Origin: an uncultured Bacteroidota bacterium
GTDB lineage: Bacteria; Bacteroidota; Bacteroidia; 2-12-FULL-35-15
Assembly (NCBI GenBank): GCA_903847205.1
Contig: CAINDA010000062.1
Location: 62,001-126,000 of the forward strand
Length of the DNA: 64,000 nt
Direction: 5' to 3'
Shown one piece after another: positions 26,617-36,504 of this stretch. Within the stretch, counting starts at the first letter, position 1; the number at the start of each line of letters is the position of its first letter. The notes below the pieces were generated by a model. The model did not search any database, had not been told where the DNA came from, and saw nothing but the letters and a program-made list of their open reading frames with translations. The translations under genes and the position numbers were made by a program.

Positions 26617-27234
26617 ATGAAAATCATTTTGTTCTTCATTATTTTTTTTCCTGCATCTATAAATCTTTTTAAGCACAGCGTTAACAGAGAAAACATAGCA
26701 GCAAAAAAATATAAAACCATTCCCTCTAAAGAGACTCTTGATGCTACTGACAGAAAAAATAAAGAAGCAGTTATTATTTCAGCTGAGACACTGAGAATAA
26801 AAGAGACTAAAAAAACTTCAAACTCAACACACAAAAAAGAGTATTTCAAACTTTTAAATGCAGCCTCTGAAAGTTGGTCAGCAGGTGCAGCAAACGGGGG
26901 AAGCGGAATTGACTATTCTTTTAAAATAAAAATAAAAACTCCAGATAAAATTGTTTTTGACTCCGCTTGGATTAGCGGTAAAGCATACAGCATTTATATT
27001 ACAAAAAAAACAAAAACTGTTTCAAGCCAGCCGATTAAGTATGTCAATGGAGATACGATCACATTAAAGGTTTCCGATATTCATTCTGCTAAAATTAAAA
27101 ATAATAACCCGGCAAATAATAATCCGCCTATAAATTATAAAGGCGCTGCATTAATCGCCTATTCAGTTAATGGAATCAGGGAATACTTTATTGTAAAAGA
27201 AATTAAAAAACAAAAATCAATTAATCGTCAGTAG
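26617..27234 (+). CDS. Hypothetical protein
   Basis: 205 residues with a short hydrophobic N-terminus (ILFFIIFFPASINL), then a Lys/Asn-rich body. No known domain was recognised. A glycine-rich AGAANGGSGIDYSFKIKI segment near residues 87-105 begins a part with regular beta-like alternation. It ends 28 bases before the T9SS type A protein gene and may be co-transcribed with it. It is probably exported and could be a partner of that protein; that is a guess. Confidence 0.55.
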   Translation: MKIILFFIIFFPASINLFKHSVNRENIAAKKYKTIPSKETLDATDRKNKEAVIISAETLRIKETKKTSNSTHKKEYFKLLNAASESWSAGAANGGSGIDYSFKIKIKTPDKIVFDSAWISGKAYSIYITKKTKTVSSQPIKYVNGDTITLKVSDIHSAKIKNNNPANNNPPINYKGAALIAYSVNGIREYFIVKEIKKQKSINRQ

Positions 27235-27262
27235 TTAATTAAACAATTCTAAAAATTGAAAA

Positions 27263-29860
27263 ATGAAAATAATTACAAAGTCAATCCTGCTTCCTGTGTT
27301 TTTGTTTGCGGCTGTTTTGTGCAACGGACAGACATGGATGAAGAATGTCAAAAAAGAAAATCCGACTTTCTATGATATTCAAAAAGCATTTTACGATTCC
27401 AATAAAGACAAAAAAGAAATTAAAAAAAAGAAAGCTCTTGAAGACGGCGACTATGAAAAATTCAAACGCTGGGAATGGTACTGGGGACAGCGAGTTGGGA
27501 AGAGCGGTGAGTTTCCGGCCTCAGATATTTTGTGGAAAGAATTTAAAAAATATAATGATGCTCATTCAAATAAAAGTATGCAGGCTGTAACAAGCAATGC
27601 CAACTGGACTTTCAAAGGAGCGACTACCAGCACCGGAGGCTACGCCGGGATAGGAAGAATTAACTGCATTGCATTTCACCCGACAATTGCACAGACGTTT
27701 TGGGTCGGATGCCCTGCAGGCGGTCTTTGGAAAACCACTGACGGCGGAACAACATGGTCAACCAACACAGATAATAATCCAGTTCTCGGGGTAAGTGATA
27801 TTGCAATCAACCCTTCCAATCCGAGCATTATGTATATCGCAACAGGCGACGGCGATGGCGGCGGTGATACAAAAAGTGTGGGTGTACTTAAATCAATTGA
27901 CGGAGGCGCATCATGGAATACAACAGGATTAAACTGGACGCTATCCTCTCAAAAAGTTATCAGAAGATTAATTATTAATCCTACTAACCCATTGATATTA
28001 CTTGCTGCTGCTTCTGATGGAATCTGGAGAACTGCAAACGGAGGAACAACATGGACAAAACAGAAGACAGGCTGGTTTATTGATATGGAATTTAAACCTG
28101 CTGATCCCAATTTTGTTTATGCTTCAACTTACGACTATAATTCAAACGCGCAGATCTTTACCTCTACAGATGCCGGAATCAGCTGGACACAGGTAACCAG
28201 CTTTACCGGATACGACAGGGTGAGCATTGCAGTATCTGCAAATAACGCGGCCACAGTTAATGCAGTCTGCTCAAACAGCTCTGACGAAGGTTTAGGAGGA
28301 TTATGGAGCTCAACTGACAGCGGTGCTTCCTTCACACAATATTATACCGGAACATGCAGCAACAATTTACTTAACAGCTCATTTGATGCCTCAGCCTGCG
28401 GAGGTCAGGGATGGTACGACTTGGCTTATGCCGTGAATCCGGCCGATGCAAATGAAATTTGGCTGGGAGGAGTGAATACATGGCGTTCGACCGACGGCGG
28501 TGCAAATTGGAATCTGAATGATATATGGACTGGTTCGCAGACTACCACTGTTCCTGAAGTTCATGCTGATAAACATTTTATTGCCTATAACCCTTTAAAC
28601 AATAATGTTTATGAGTGTAACGACGGCGGACTCTACGTTACAAGCAATGCCGGCACAACGTGGACTGACATTACAAACGGAATGGCAATAAGTGAAATTT
28701 ACAGAATCAGTACTTCCGCAACCATTGCAGATATTGTTATCTGCGGGCTTCAGGATAACGGCTCAAAAGAATTATATGCAGGTTCCTGGTATGATGTTAC
28801 TGGGGGCGATGGGATGGAATGTATTATTGATTACACAAATGTAAACATTCAATATGCCACCTATGTTAAGGGGCAGATATCAAAAACTACCGATAGCTGG
28901 TCCAGCTCTAATATTATAGTGAATAATGGCGGAACAGCGGGCACTGTTGATGAAGACGGTGCATGGGTTACTCCATATATTATAAATCCGATGAGCCCAA
29001 ATATACTTCTTGTAGGAAAATCACAGGTTTATCAAACACTTGATACAGGCGCTACATGGGCTCAGTTAGGCACTATTAACGGTATCACCGGAAATATTTT
29101 ATCTATGGCTTATGCGCCTTCCAATACAAATACAATTTATGCAGCATCATCCACCGAGTTATTTCAAACAACGGACGGAGGCACCACATGGAATTTAATC
29201 AGAACATCAACTGATGCAATAACTTACATTGCAGTTGATCCGGCAAATCCTCAAAAAATATTTGTTACTAATTCCGGTTACACAGGAGGCAGTAAAGTCT
29301 GGACGTCGCCTGACGGCGGGGCAACATGGACAAACATTTCCGGAACGCTCCCTAATGTACCTGCTAACTGTATTGTTTATCAAAACGGAAGCAACGCTGG
29401 TTTATATATCGGAACAGATTTAGGAGTTTATTACAGAGATGGATCTATGACAGATTGGATTACATATAATACAGGCCTGCCTAATGTTGTGGTAAGTGAA
29501 CTTGAAATTTCATACATCAATAATAAATTATGGGCAGGAACTTTTGGAAGAGGCTTATGGAATTCTGATCTGTACTCTTCTGTTACAACAGGAATTGCGA
29601 ATAGCAATGTAAGCCCTGATTTCACAGTGTATCCCAACCCAAGCAATGGAAAATTTATTCTGCAGAACTCATCAGCAAGCACCAGCAAGCCTGTTGACAT
29701 TTCAATTTATAATGCTCTTGGAAAAAGAGTATGGGAAGAAAAACAAAGTACGGCTGCTCAGAGAACAATTGATTTGAGCCATGAAACTGCAGGTGTTTAT
29801 TTTGTTCATTTCACAACCGACAATAAAACCACTGTTAAAAAAATAGAAGTAACAAAATAA
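27263..29860 (+). CDS. T9SS type A sorted beta-propeller (BNR/sortilin-like) protein
   Basis: 865 residues. Signal peptide at residues 1-22 (ending LCNGQTW). The middle holds many BNR/Vps10-like repeats, each with TDGGTTW, SIDGGASW or a close form, the pattern of sortilin or exo-alpha-sialidase-like propellers. The C-terminus is a type A T9SS sorting domain: FTVYPNPSNGKFIL, then ISIYNALGKRVW, and TAGVYFVHFTTDNKTTVKKIEV. Family knowledge: the domain directs export across the outer membrane, where it is cut and the protein released or anchored. Substrate of the propeller is unknown. Confidence 0.92.
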   Translation: MKIITKSILLPVFLFAAVLCNGQTWMKNVKKENPTFYDIQKAFYDSNKDKKEIKKKKALEDGDYEKFKRWEWYWGQRVGKSGEFPASDILWKEFKKYNDAHSNKSMQAVTSNANWTFKGATTSTGGYAGIGRINCIAFHPTIAQTFWVGCPAGGLWKTTDGGTTWSTNTDNNPVLGVSDIAINPSNPSIMYIATGDGDGGGDTKSVGVLKSIDGGASWNTTGLNWTLSSQKVIRRLIINPTNPLILLAAASDGIWRTANGGTTWTKQKTGWFIDMEFKPADPNFVYASTYDYNSNAQIFTSTDAGISWTQVTSFTGYDRVSIAVSANNAATVNAVCSNSSDEGLGGLWSSTDSGASFTQYYTGTCSNNLLNSSFDASACGGQGWYDLAYAVNPADANEIWLGGVNTWRSTDGGANWNLNDIWTGSQTTTVPEVHADKHFIAYNPLNNNVYECNDGGLYVTSNAGTTWTDITNGMAISEIYRISTSATIADIVICGLQDNGSKELYAGSWYDVTGGDGMECIIDYTNVNIQYATYVKGQISKTTDSWSSSNIIVNNGGTAGTVDEDGAWVTPYIINPMSPNILLVGKSQVYQTLDTGATWAQLGTINGITGNILSMAYAPSNTNTIYAASSTELFQTTDGGTTWNLIRTSTDAITYIAVDPANPQKIFVTNSGYTGGSKVWTSPDGGATWTNISGTLPNVPANCIVYQNGSNAGLYIGTDLGVYYRDGSMTDWITYNTGLPNVVVSELEISYINNKLWAGTFGRGLWNSDLYSSVTTGIANSNVSPDFTVYPNPSNGKFILQNSSASTSKPVDISIYNALGKRVWEEKQSTAAQRTIDLSHETAGVYFVHFTTDNKTTVKKIEVTK

Positions 29861-29886
29861 CCAAAGCAGGTTAAAAAAACACTTGC

Positions 29887-29951
29887 TGTCATCCTGAGCT
29901 TTTCGCGAAGGATCTTCTGTTAAAAATGATACGCCTCTTATTCAGAAGATG
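29887..29951 (+). repeat. Dispersed repeat (ATCCTGAGC...GAAGGATCTTC type)
   Basis: TGTCATCCTGAGC and CGCGAAGGATCTTC, at 29887-29919, resemble a family of short repeats seen between genes in many bacteria. A distal CAGAAGAT (29944-29951) pairs with the ATCTTCTG near 29912, giving a loose hairpin in the 196-base gap. Confidence 0.6.
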
Positions 29952-29984
29952 TCTCTTGGCAGGCCAATCGGAAAGACATAAAAT

Positions 29985-30018
29985 AAAAAAACAGCCGGAC
30001 ATCATCCGGCTGTTTTTT
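29985..30018. terminator. Bidirectional terminator
   Basis: The stem ACAGCCGGA (29991-29999) pairs with TCCGGCTGT (30005-30013), with A-rich bases before and a T run after. It can stop transcripts from both converging genes (27263 plus and 30057 minus). Confidence 0.88.
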
Positions 30019-30056
30019 ATTACCTGTTATTAAAACAATTAAATTATATTTTAAAT

Positions 30057-32423
30057 TTAAAATGTCATTACAACGCTCACTGTAGGCAGTATTGGCAATT
30101 GGTCAACCCGTTTGTACTGAACGCGGTCGAAATAAAAAATGTTCTGACGGCTGTAAACATTTGTTGCTCCGGCAGCTACTTCTAACTTGGTACGTTCAAA
30201 TAATAAAAAGGTGCGTTTAATATTAATATCCAAACGGTGATACCATGGCAGCTCCTTCACCTGGCTTTGATCAAAGAAATATTTCAAGTTACCGTTTGTG
30301 CCGGTGTAATTGGTATTAACTCCAGAAGAAAAATTTACATCTTCATAAAAACCCCCGGTCGGCGTGAAAGGAAAGCCTGAACCAATATTCCAGCGGGCAT
30401 CAAATTCCCAGTTAAGATTTTTCCCAAAAGTATAAGAAGCCACCACATTGGCATTATGCCTCCTGTCGTAATTAGGGCGGTAAGATACTAAGTTACCATT
30501 TGCATCTGCTAAAACCCCGTCGTAGCGGGTTACAAAACCCAATGAATAAACTACCCAGATATAAATTCTTCTGTAATCATATTTTAAAACCACGTCAACA
30601 CCTGATGCTTTGCCGGTTTCAACAATAAAATCTTTTTTTAATACATCAGGTATAGCGGCATTATCAGGAGTGTCATCAAAAATTTTATTTTTATTAAGAT
30701 TGGTCAGCTGTGTAAAATCTTTCAGATACGCTTCAACATTTAAATCAAGATGTTTTGCAAGGTCAAATTCAAAACCGGAAATGTAATGGTTTGCTTTTTG
30801 AAGATCATGCGTAACAGCGCGTGTGCTTCCGTCAGGATTGGTAAATGAGGTCTGCAGATTATCGGGACCGGAAACAAAACCATAAAATAAATTAACTACA
30901 TCTCTGTCGGAATTGGCCGCAATAAGGTTTTGAGAATACATTCCAGCCGAACATTTGAAACGGATTTTTTTACTGATATTATACTTCAAACTTATGCGCG
31001 GCTCTGGCGACACAGTCGCAAGGGATGCATAATATTGAAATCTGAAACTCGGCTCTATCAATAATTTTTTATGTTTCGATATCCATTTGTATTTCCCGTA
31101 ACCGCCAATTTCAGTGGTATTGTCAGCCTGCGTAATGTGCCGGTTAACTGAATTATAAAAATCAAATGCGGTATGGAAACCATCCACATCCAAACCGTAA
31201 TTCAATTCGTTTTTACCCATAAAATAAGTGAAGCCCACGCCCATGTTAAAGCCGTTAATCGTGCTGCTTTTTTCTGCTTCTCCTTCAGGCTTTAGTTTGA
31301 TGCTGTAGGATGAATATGCAAAATTTCCATTTACCAAAATAGGCGAGTTCTGCGGAACTAATAAAAAATTTCCACCGCCGCCGAATTCCGACCAGCTCAT
31401 ATCCTGAACAGATTTGTAGCTAACTTTATCATTAAAATCAAAACCAAACAAATTTAATTTGCTGCCGTTGTTTGAATTAAGAGATACCTTACCGTAATAA
31501 TCATCAAAGCTGAAAGGCAGCCCGTTCGGATCAACATAAGAATAAAGAACCTTTGATGTTGTGGGCAGATACGATGTTTTGGCTGATAGAATAAATGAAG
31601 CAGTAGTTTTATCACCTTCTTTAAAATGGCCAAGCGGGCCTTCCACTAATACTTTAGAACCAAATGGGCTGGCAGCAACTTTTCCTGCAACGCGTTTTTT
31701 GTTTCCGTCACGTGTTGTAATATCCATAATAGAAGATATCCGCCCGCCATACTCCGCGCCGAAACCGCCGCTGTAAACATCAGCGTTGCGAATTATATCA
31801 GCATCGAATACTGAAAATAAACCAATAGAGTGAAAAGGATTATAAATGGTCATCCCATCCAGCAGCACCTTGTTTTGAACCGGCGAACCGCCGCGTATAT
31901 AAAGCTGCCCTCCCTGATCGCCGGTAAAAATCACACCGGGCAATACCTGTAAATACTGCGCTAAATCAGGCTCACCGCCTACTGTAGGTAATTTTTTAAT
32001 TGCAATAGGATCAATTTTATTTACCGAAACCCTTGTTTCTGTTTCTTTAGCTTCCTGCTCAGCCGAAATTTCAACGCCTTTCAGCTGTACAGCAGATTTA
32101 GTTAAAAACAATTTTTTGCTTACTATCTCTCCGGCCTTTACTGAAACGGCTTCCTGAAGGGTATCGTAACCGAGCATTGAAGTGATCTGAATAGTATAAC
32201 TGCCGGGCGGAACTTTAGAGATTGAAAAAAAACCGTTTACATCTGTAGCAAGTCCCATGGTGGTGCCTTTGAGTACCACATTGGTAAACAATACCGGTTC
32301 CCCCGATTCTTTTAAATAAACAAATCCGCGGATGGTTCCGTTAGTCTGAGAAAATAAAAATCCAGAAATAAAAATGCTGAAAGTAAGCAGTAATGATTTA
32401 ATGTATGATGTATAAACCTGCAT
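30057..32423 (-). CDS. TonB-dependent receptor with carboxypeptidase-regulatory-like domain
   Basis: 788 residues. Signal peptide, then a CarboxypepD_reg-like/SusC-type front domain (about 25-115, GTIRGFVYLKESGEPVLFTNVVLKG). The plug domain follows (PTVGGEPDLAQYLQVLPGVIFTGDQGGQLYIRGGSPVQNKVLLDGM). The remainder is an outer-membrane barrel with the usual alternating beta pattern, ending in aromatic PTVSVVMTF. It takes up a substrate at the outer membrane using TonB energy. The substrate is not shown, and no SusD gene is adjacent, so it is not a SusCD pair. Confidence 0.92.
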   Translation of the reverse strand: MQVYTSYIKSLLLTFSIFISGFLFSQTNGTIRGFVYLKESGEPVLFTNVVLKGTTMGLATDVNGFFSISKVPPGSYTIQITSMLGYDTLQEAVSVKAGEIVSKKLFLTKSAVQLKGVEISAEQEAKETETRVSVNKIDPIAIKKLPTVGGEPDLAQYLQVLPGVIFTGDQGGQLYIRGGSPVQNKVLLDGMTIYNPFHSIGLFSVFDADIIRNADVYSGGFGAEYGGRISSIMDITTRDGNKKRVAGKVAASPFGSKVLVEGPLGHFKEGDKTTASFILSAKTSYLPTTSKVLYSYVDPNGLPFSFDDYYGKVSLNSNNGSKLNLFGFDFNDKVSYKSVQDMSWSEFGGGGNFLLVPQNSPILVNGNFAYSSYSIKLKPEGEAEKSSTINGFNMGVGFTYFMGKNELNYGLDVDGFHTAFDFYNSVNRHITQADNTTEIGGYGKYKWISKHKKLLIEPSFRFQYYASLATVSPEPRISLKYNISKKIRFKCSAGMYSQNLIAANSDRDVVNLFYGFVSGPDNLQTSFTNPDGSTRAVTHDLQKANHYISGFEFDLAKHLDLNVEAYLKDFTQLTNLNKNKIFDDTPDNAAIPDVLKKDFIVETGKASGVDVVLKYDYRRIYIWVVYSLGFVTRYDGVLADANGNLVSYRPNYDRRHNANVVASYTFGKNLNWEFDARWNIGSGFPFTPTGGFYEDVNFSSGVNTNYTGTNGNLKYFFDQSQVKELPWYHRLDINIKRTFLLFERTKLEVAAGATNVYSRQNIFYFDRVQYKRVDQLPILPTVSVVMTF

Positions 32424-32625
32424 GATCTTAAATTATTTGATGCATAAATTAATGCGTCCAAATGTAATAATTAATTGGATAAAAAAATTATTAATGCTTC
32501 TAAGTGAACTCTGAAATGAAATTAAGTGGAAATGAAAACACCCAGAAACAGCTATTACTACAGCAATTACAGAAATTTTTTTAATATTAAAACACTGCCT
32601 GCTTTGTGTAAATGTGCTATGCCTT

Positions 32626-32655
32626 TTGAATTTCATTCAAAAGATACTATATTTG
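32626..32655 (+). promoter_or_regulatory. Candidate promoter with an overlapping palindrome
   Basis: TTG at 32626-32628, 19 bases, then TATATTTG at 32648-32655 give a good Bacteroidota promoter. A TTGAAT-TTC-ATTCAA palindrome (32626-32640) covers the -33 side and could be a regulator site. The leader would be about 180 bases before the ATG at 32840. Confidence 0.5.
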
Positions 32656-32739
32656 GTTATAATATGATGTTTGATGAAGATTTCACTTTGTGAAATTGCA
32701 GGTAAATTTCGTTCGACTGGTTGTGACAACTATCTGTAT

Positions 32740-32770
32740 GACAACAGGCCGAGCCTGTCGAAGCAGGAGT
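32740..32770 (+). repeat. Dispersed repeat (GCCTGTCGAAGCAGG type)
   Basis: CAGGC-CGA-GCCTG (32745-32757) followed by TCGAAGCAGGAG is a short palindromic element of the kind found scattered between bacterial genes. It lies in the leader of the gene at 32840. Confidence 0.55.
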
Positions 32771-32839
32771 ATGTTTTTCAAGCCGGAGAAAAATAAAAAT
32801 CAGCAGCAATTTGAAGCATTTCAATAGAAAATAGTATAA

Positions 32840-35800
32840 ATGGAGCCGGGAGCAAAAATTACTTTTTTTCTGTTTGTTTTTTTATGCCTTTTTGCAAAAG
32901 GCTTTGCCGGAGCTGTAAAAGCAGGCGAACCGCAGAACACAGTTAAATTCACTGAAAATAAAAATCAGTGGGATAAAAATGTATTGTACCGCGCCCAGCT
33001 CGACGGCGGTGTTTTATTTCTCGAAAAAAACTGCTTCACATATAATTTTTATGATAAAGAAACACTTCGTAAAAACCATATTTCAGAAAAGAAAAACGGT
33101 CCGCCCAAGAAAATAGAAGCTATCCGCTCTCATGCATTCCGCATGACCTTTGCCGGTGCTGATACTGCAGCACTTGTATCTTCTAATAATGTAACTCCTG
33201 ACTATTGCAACTTTTACATTGGACAGGATAAAAACAAATGGGCAGGCGGTGTAAAAAATTATAAAGAAGTAAATTATAAAAATTTATATACTGGAATTGA
33301 TCTGCAAGTACTCGGCATGCAGAACAGTATGAAATATAATTTTATTGTCAGCCCGCAGGCGGACCCCGATGCAATTCAGCTGTCTTACGTGGGCCTCGAA
33401 AGCATTATCCTGATGAAGAATTCACTGGTATTAAAAACCAGCCTTAATGAAATTGAAGAACAGAAACCTTATGCCTACCAATTGATAAAGGGCAGAAAGA
33501 AAGAAGTTAAATGTCTTTTTGTTTTAAAAAATGAAACAGTCAGTTTTATTTTTCCGAAAGGATATGATAAAAATGCAGCTTTGATTATTGATCCTGTATT
33601 GGTATTCGCCTGTTCATCGGGTTCAACCGCAGATAATTTCGGCATGACTGCCACTTATGATTCTCATGGCTGCCTGTATGCAGGCGGCACTTGTTTTGAT
33701 CAGGGCTACCCTGTTACAACAGGTGCTTACGATGGCACTTACAACGGTGCAGTAATGGGAGGAAGAACGGATGTAATCATTTCGAAATACGACGCGTCTG
33801 GAACTTTTATGCAGTATTCAACTTACCTCGGCGGAGCATCAGGTACCGAAATTGTAAGCAGCTTAATTGTAAATTCTCAAAACGAGTTAATGCTTTTCGG
33901 TGCAACCGGATCAAATGATTTTCCTGTAACAGCGGGCGCTTATGATGCAACATTTAACGGCGGTTCCTATTTATCGTTTCCGTATAACGGCACAGAATAT
34001 TTGAGCGGCACAGATTTATATGTTTCAAAATTTAACAGCACCGGCACAAGCCTGCTGGCATCCACTTATGTAGGAGGCTCTCAGAACGACGGTGTTAACA
34101 ACAGTTCTACCCTTGTTTATAATTACGGCGATTATTACCGCGGCGAAATACAAACCGATACTTTGGGAAACTGCTACATTGCCAGCTGCACTTATTCGCC
34201 AGACTTTCCGACAACGCCAGGCTCTACACAGCCTGCTGCAGGAGGCGGAATGGACGGGGTAGTGTTTAAAATGAATCCCGGCTTAACTGCTATGACATGG
34301 AGTACATACCTTGGCGGAAATGCCGATGACGGCTGTTATGCGCTCACTATTGATAATTTATTTAATGTTTATACAACCGGCGGAACATCCAGCACTAATT
34401 TCCAAACTACCCCAGGGGCATTCAGTACAAGCTACAATGGCGGTGTTACAGATGGCTTTATTACAAAAATAAAAAATGACGGAACTGCGATTCTTAAATC
34501 AACTTTTGTAGGCACCGGTTCTTACGACCAGTCTTTTTTAATTCAGCTTGACAACAATTTTGATGTGTATATCATCGGGCAGTCAGAGGGTACAATGCCT
34601 GTATCAGCGGGCGTTTATTCAAACCCTAACAGCAAGCAGTTTATCTGGAAAATGAACAGCAATTTAAATACACGATTGCTGACTACTATTTTTGGCAGCG
34701 GTACCGGACAGGTCGACATTTCTCCGTCTGCTTTTTTGGTGGATGTATGCGGCAATATTTTTGTTTCCGGCTGGGGTGGAAACGTTATAACTGGTGTAGC
34801 TACTATGGGTATGCCCGTTACATCTAACGCTTACCAGTCATCAACCGACGGTTTTAATTTTTATTTATTTGTGCTTGCACCTAATGCTTCATCATTTCTT
34901 TACGGTACTTATTTCGGCGGGCCATACAGCAGAGAGCATGTGGACGGCGGAACCAGCCGTTTTGATAAAAAAGGAATTGTTTATCAGGCTGTCTGCGCCG
35001 GCTGCGGAGGCAATGATGATTTCCCTGTAACGCCCGGTTCATGGCCTCATACAGGCTCCAATGTAAATCATTCATTCAACTGCAACGAAGGTGTTTTTAA
35101 ATTCGATTTCCAGCAGTCGGGCGTAAGTGCCGGTGTTATTACATTACCCAATGATACTGTCTGCATCGGGTCACCCATCAATTTTAATAATACAAGCACC
35201 AATGCATTTAATTATTTATGGAATTTCGGCGACGGCTCTGCCATTAATACTGCTGTATCGCCAAGCCACATCTATGCAGCAGCAGGAAGTTATACCGTAA
35301 CGCTTATCGCGATTGATTCTTCAGGCTGCGTATTTTCCGATACTGCACATACCAGAGTTGTGATTCTGCCCCGCCCAGTTGTGAATCTTGGGCCTGATGT
35401 GAAGTTCTGCTCACCCCCTAATGTACCGCTTGATGCAGGAACTACCGGTTTTATTTATACCTGGTCAACAGGCGCTTCAACGCGCACTATCACGGCTTCG
35501 ACAACTGGAACATATTGGGTAAAGGTTGGCAACGGCGTATGCACAGGCTCAGACACTATCAGTATCCAGCAGGTGCCTAAACCTAACTTGGGTAATGATA
35601 CAACTTTGTGCAACGGGCAAAACCTTGTACTGCACGCTCCTTCGGGCGGAGTTTCTTATCTGTGGTCAACTGGAGATGCGGCCTCACAGTCAATCACTGT
35701 TTCTGCTGCCGGGCAGTATTGGGTATCTGTTAATTGGGGAACCTGTACGACAAGCGATACTGTCAGTATAACTGTTGTTCCTTATCCTACAGTAAATCTT

Positions 35801-36478
35801 ACCCCTTCAGTTCAATTCTGTCCCGGCGATTCAATTAAATTAGACCCCGGAAACAGCGCCAATACAACCTACCTATGGTCAACCGGTGCAGTGTCTCAAA
35901 AAATTACAGCTGTTACTGCCGGAATATATTATGTTAAAGCAACAAGCCAGGCTTGCAGTATTTGGGATACAACAATGGTAAACGGCATTCCGCCTCATGG
36001 ATGGCTGAATCACGTTACAGTATGCAATATTGAAAAATACACACTGGATGCAGGGTTTTCTGGAGGCACCTATCAATGGTCAACTGGAGCAAGTACGCAG
36101 CAGATCAGCATTACCGAACCCGGCCCTTACTGGGTAAAGGTGAATAATCATGTATGCTTATATACCGATTCTGTTACTATTGACGGCAGTTTTAGCGGGG
36201 AAGTAATCTGGTTCCCGAATTCATTTACTCCCAACGGCGATAACCTGAATGATTATTTTACAGCCAAAGGCACTGATATTACTGACTTTCAGATGCTGAT
36301 ATTCAACCGCTGGGGAGAACAGATTTTTGAAACAAAAAAAATAGAAGAAGGCTGGGACGGCACCTGCCAGGGGAATCCTGTTGAACAGGACGTTTATATC
36401 TGGAAAATAAAATATAAAACAAAATGCAGCAAAGATCTTTTTGCTGAAAAAATCGGGCAGGTGAATGTTGTGAGGTGA
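32840..36478 (+). CDS. Giant T9SS type B surface protein, DUF7948/SBBP front, Ig-like repeats
   Basis: 1212 residues. Signal peptide (FFLFVFLCLFAKGFAG). The front half (about 25-750) has NTVKFTENKNQWDKN and the long SBBP-type beta-propeller with repeated TYLGG and DFPVT motifs. A PKD domain follows, near 765-850 (NYLWNFGDGSAI). Four Ig-like repeats (CxxxxLDAG...YxWSTGA) come next. The C-terminus is the type B sorting domain: FPNSFTPNGDNLNDYF, LIFNRWGEQIFET and WDGTCQGNPVEQDVYIWKI. Family knowledge: such proteins are moved by T9SS to the cell surface with a PorP/SprF partner. It is a paralogue of the gene at 39464. Confidence 0.92.
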   Translation: MEPGAKITFFLFVFLCLFAKGFAGAVKAGEPQNTVKFTENKNQWDKNVLYRAQLDGGVLFLEKNCFTYNFYDKETLRKNHISEKKNGPPKKIEAIRSHAFRMTFAGADTAALVSSNNVTPDYCNFYIGQDKNKWAGGVKNYKEVNYKNLYTGIDLQVLGMQNSMKYNFIVSPQADPDAIQLSYVGLESIILMKNSLVLKTSLNEIEEQKPYAYQLIKGRKKEVKCLFVLKNETVSFIFPKGYDKNAALIIDPVLVFACSSGSTADNFGMTATYDSHGCLYAGGTCFDQGYPVTTGAYDGTYNGAVMGGRTDVIISKYDASGTFMQYSTYLGGASGTEIVSSLIVNSQNELMLFGATGSNDFPVTAGAYDATFNGGSYLSFPYNGTEYLSGTDLYVSKFNSTGTSLLASTYVGGSQNDGVNNSSTLVYNYGDYYRGEIQTDTLGNCYIASCTYSPDFPTTPGSTQPAAGGGMDGVVFKMNPGLTAMTWSTYLGGNADDGCYALTIDNLFNVYTTGGTSSTNFQTTPGAFSTSYNGGVTDGFITKIKNDGTAILKSTFVGTGSYDQSFLIQLDNNFDVYIIGQSEGTMPVSAGVYSNPNSKQFIWKMNSNLNTRLLTTIFGSGTGQVDISPSAFLVDVCGNIFVSGWGGNVITGVATMGMPVTSNAYQSSTDGFNFYLFVLAPNASSFLYGTYFGGPYSREHVDGGTSRFDKKGIVYQAVCAGCGGNDDFPVTPGSWPHTGSNVNHSFNCNEGVFKFDFQQSGVSAGVITLPNDTVCIGSPINFNNTSTNAFNYLWNFGDGSAINTAVSPSHIYAAAGSYTVTLIAIDSSGCVFSDTAHTRVVILPRPVVNLGPDVKFCSPPNVPLDAGTTGFIYTWSTGASTRTITASTTGTYWVKVGNGVCTGSDTISIQQVPKPNLGNDTTLCNGQNLVLHAPSGGVSYLWSTGDAASQSITVSAAGQYWVSVNWGTCTTSDTVSITVVPYPTVNLTPSVQFCPGDSIKLDPGNSANTTYLWSTGAVSQKITAVTAGIYYVKATSQACSIWDTTMVNGIPPHGWLNHVTVCNIEKYTLDAGFSGGTYQWSTGASTQQISITEPGPYWVKVNNHVCLYTDSVTIDGSFSGEVIWFPNSFTPNGDNLNDYFTAKGTDITDFQMLIFNRWGEQIFETKKIEEGWDGTCQGNPVEQDVYIWKIKYKTKCSKDLFAEKIGQVNVVR

Positions 36479-36504
36479 GCCGTTTATGAAGACTTTTGTT
36501 TCTT

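Larger units (their letters stand above)
32424..32839 (+). other. Long divergent intergenic region with a promoter and a repeat
   Basis: 416 bases between the TonB receptor (minus) and the giant surface protein (plus). It holds the candidate promoter at 32626-32655 and a CAGGC-CGA-GCCTG repeat at 32745-32757. It also holds a small inverted TTCAC-TTT-GTGAA near 32682. No gene was recognised. Confidence 0.6.

Noticed and set aside
30057-32423. SusC/SusD nutrient uptake pair
   Set aside because: No SusD-like lipoprotein gene lies next to the receptor.
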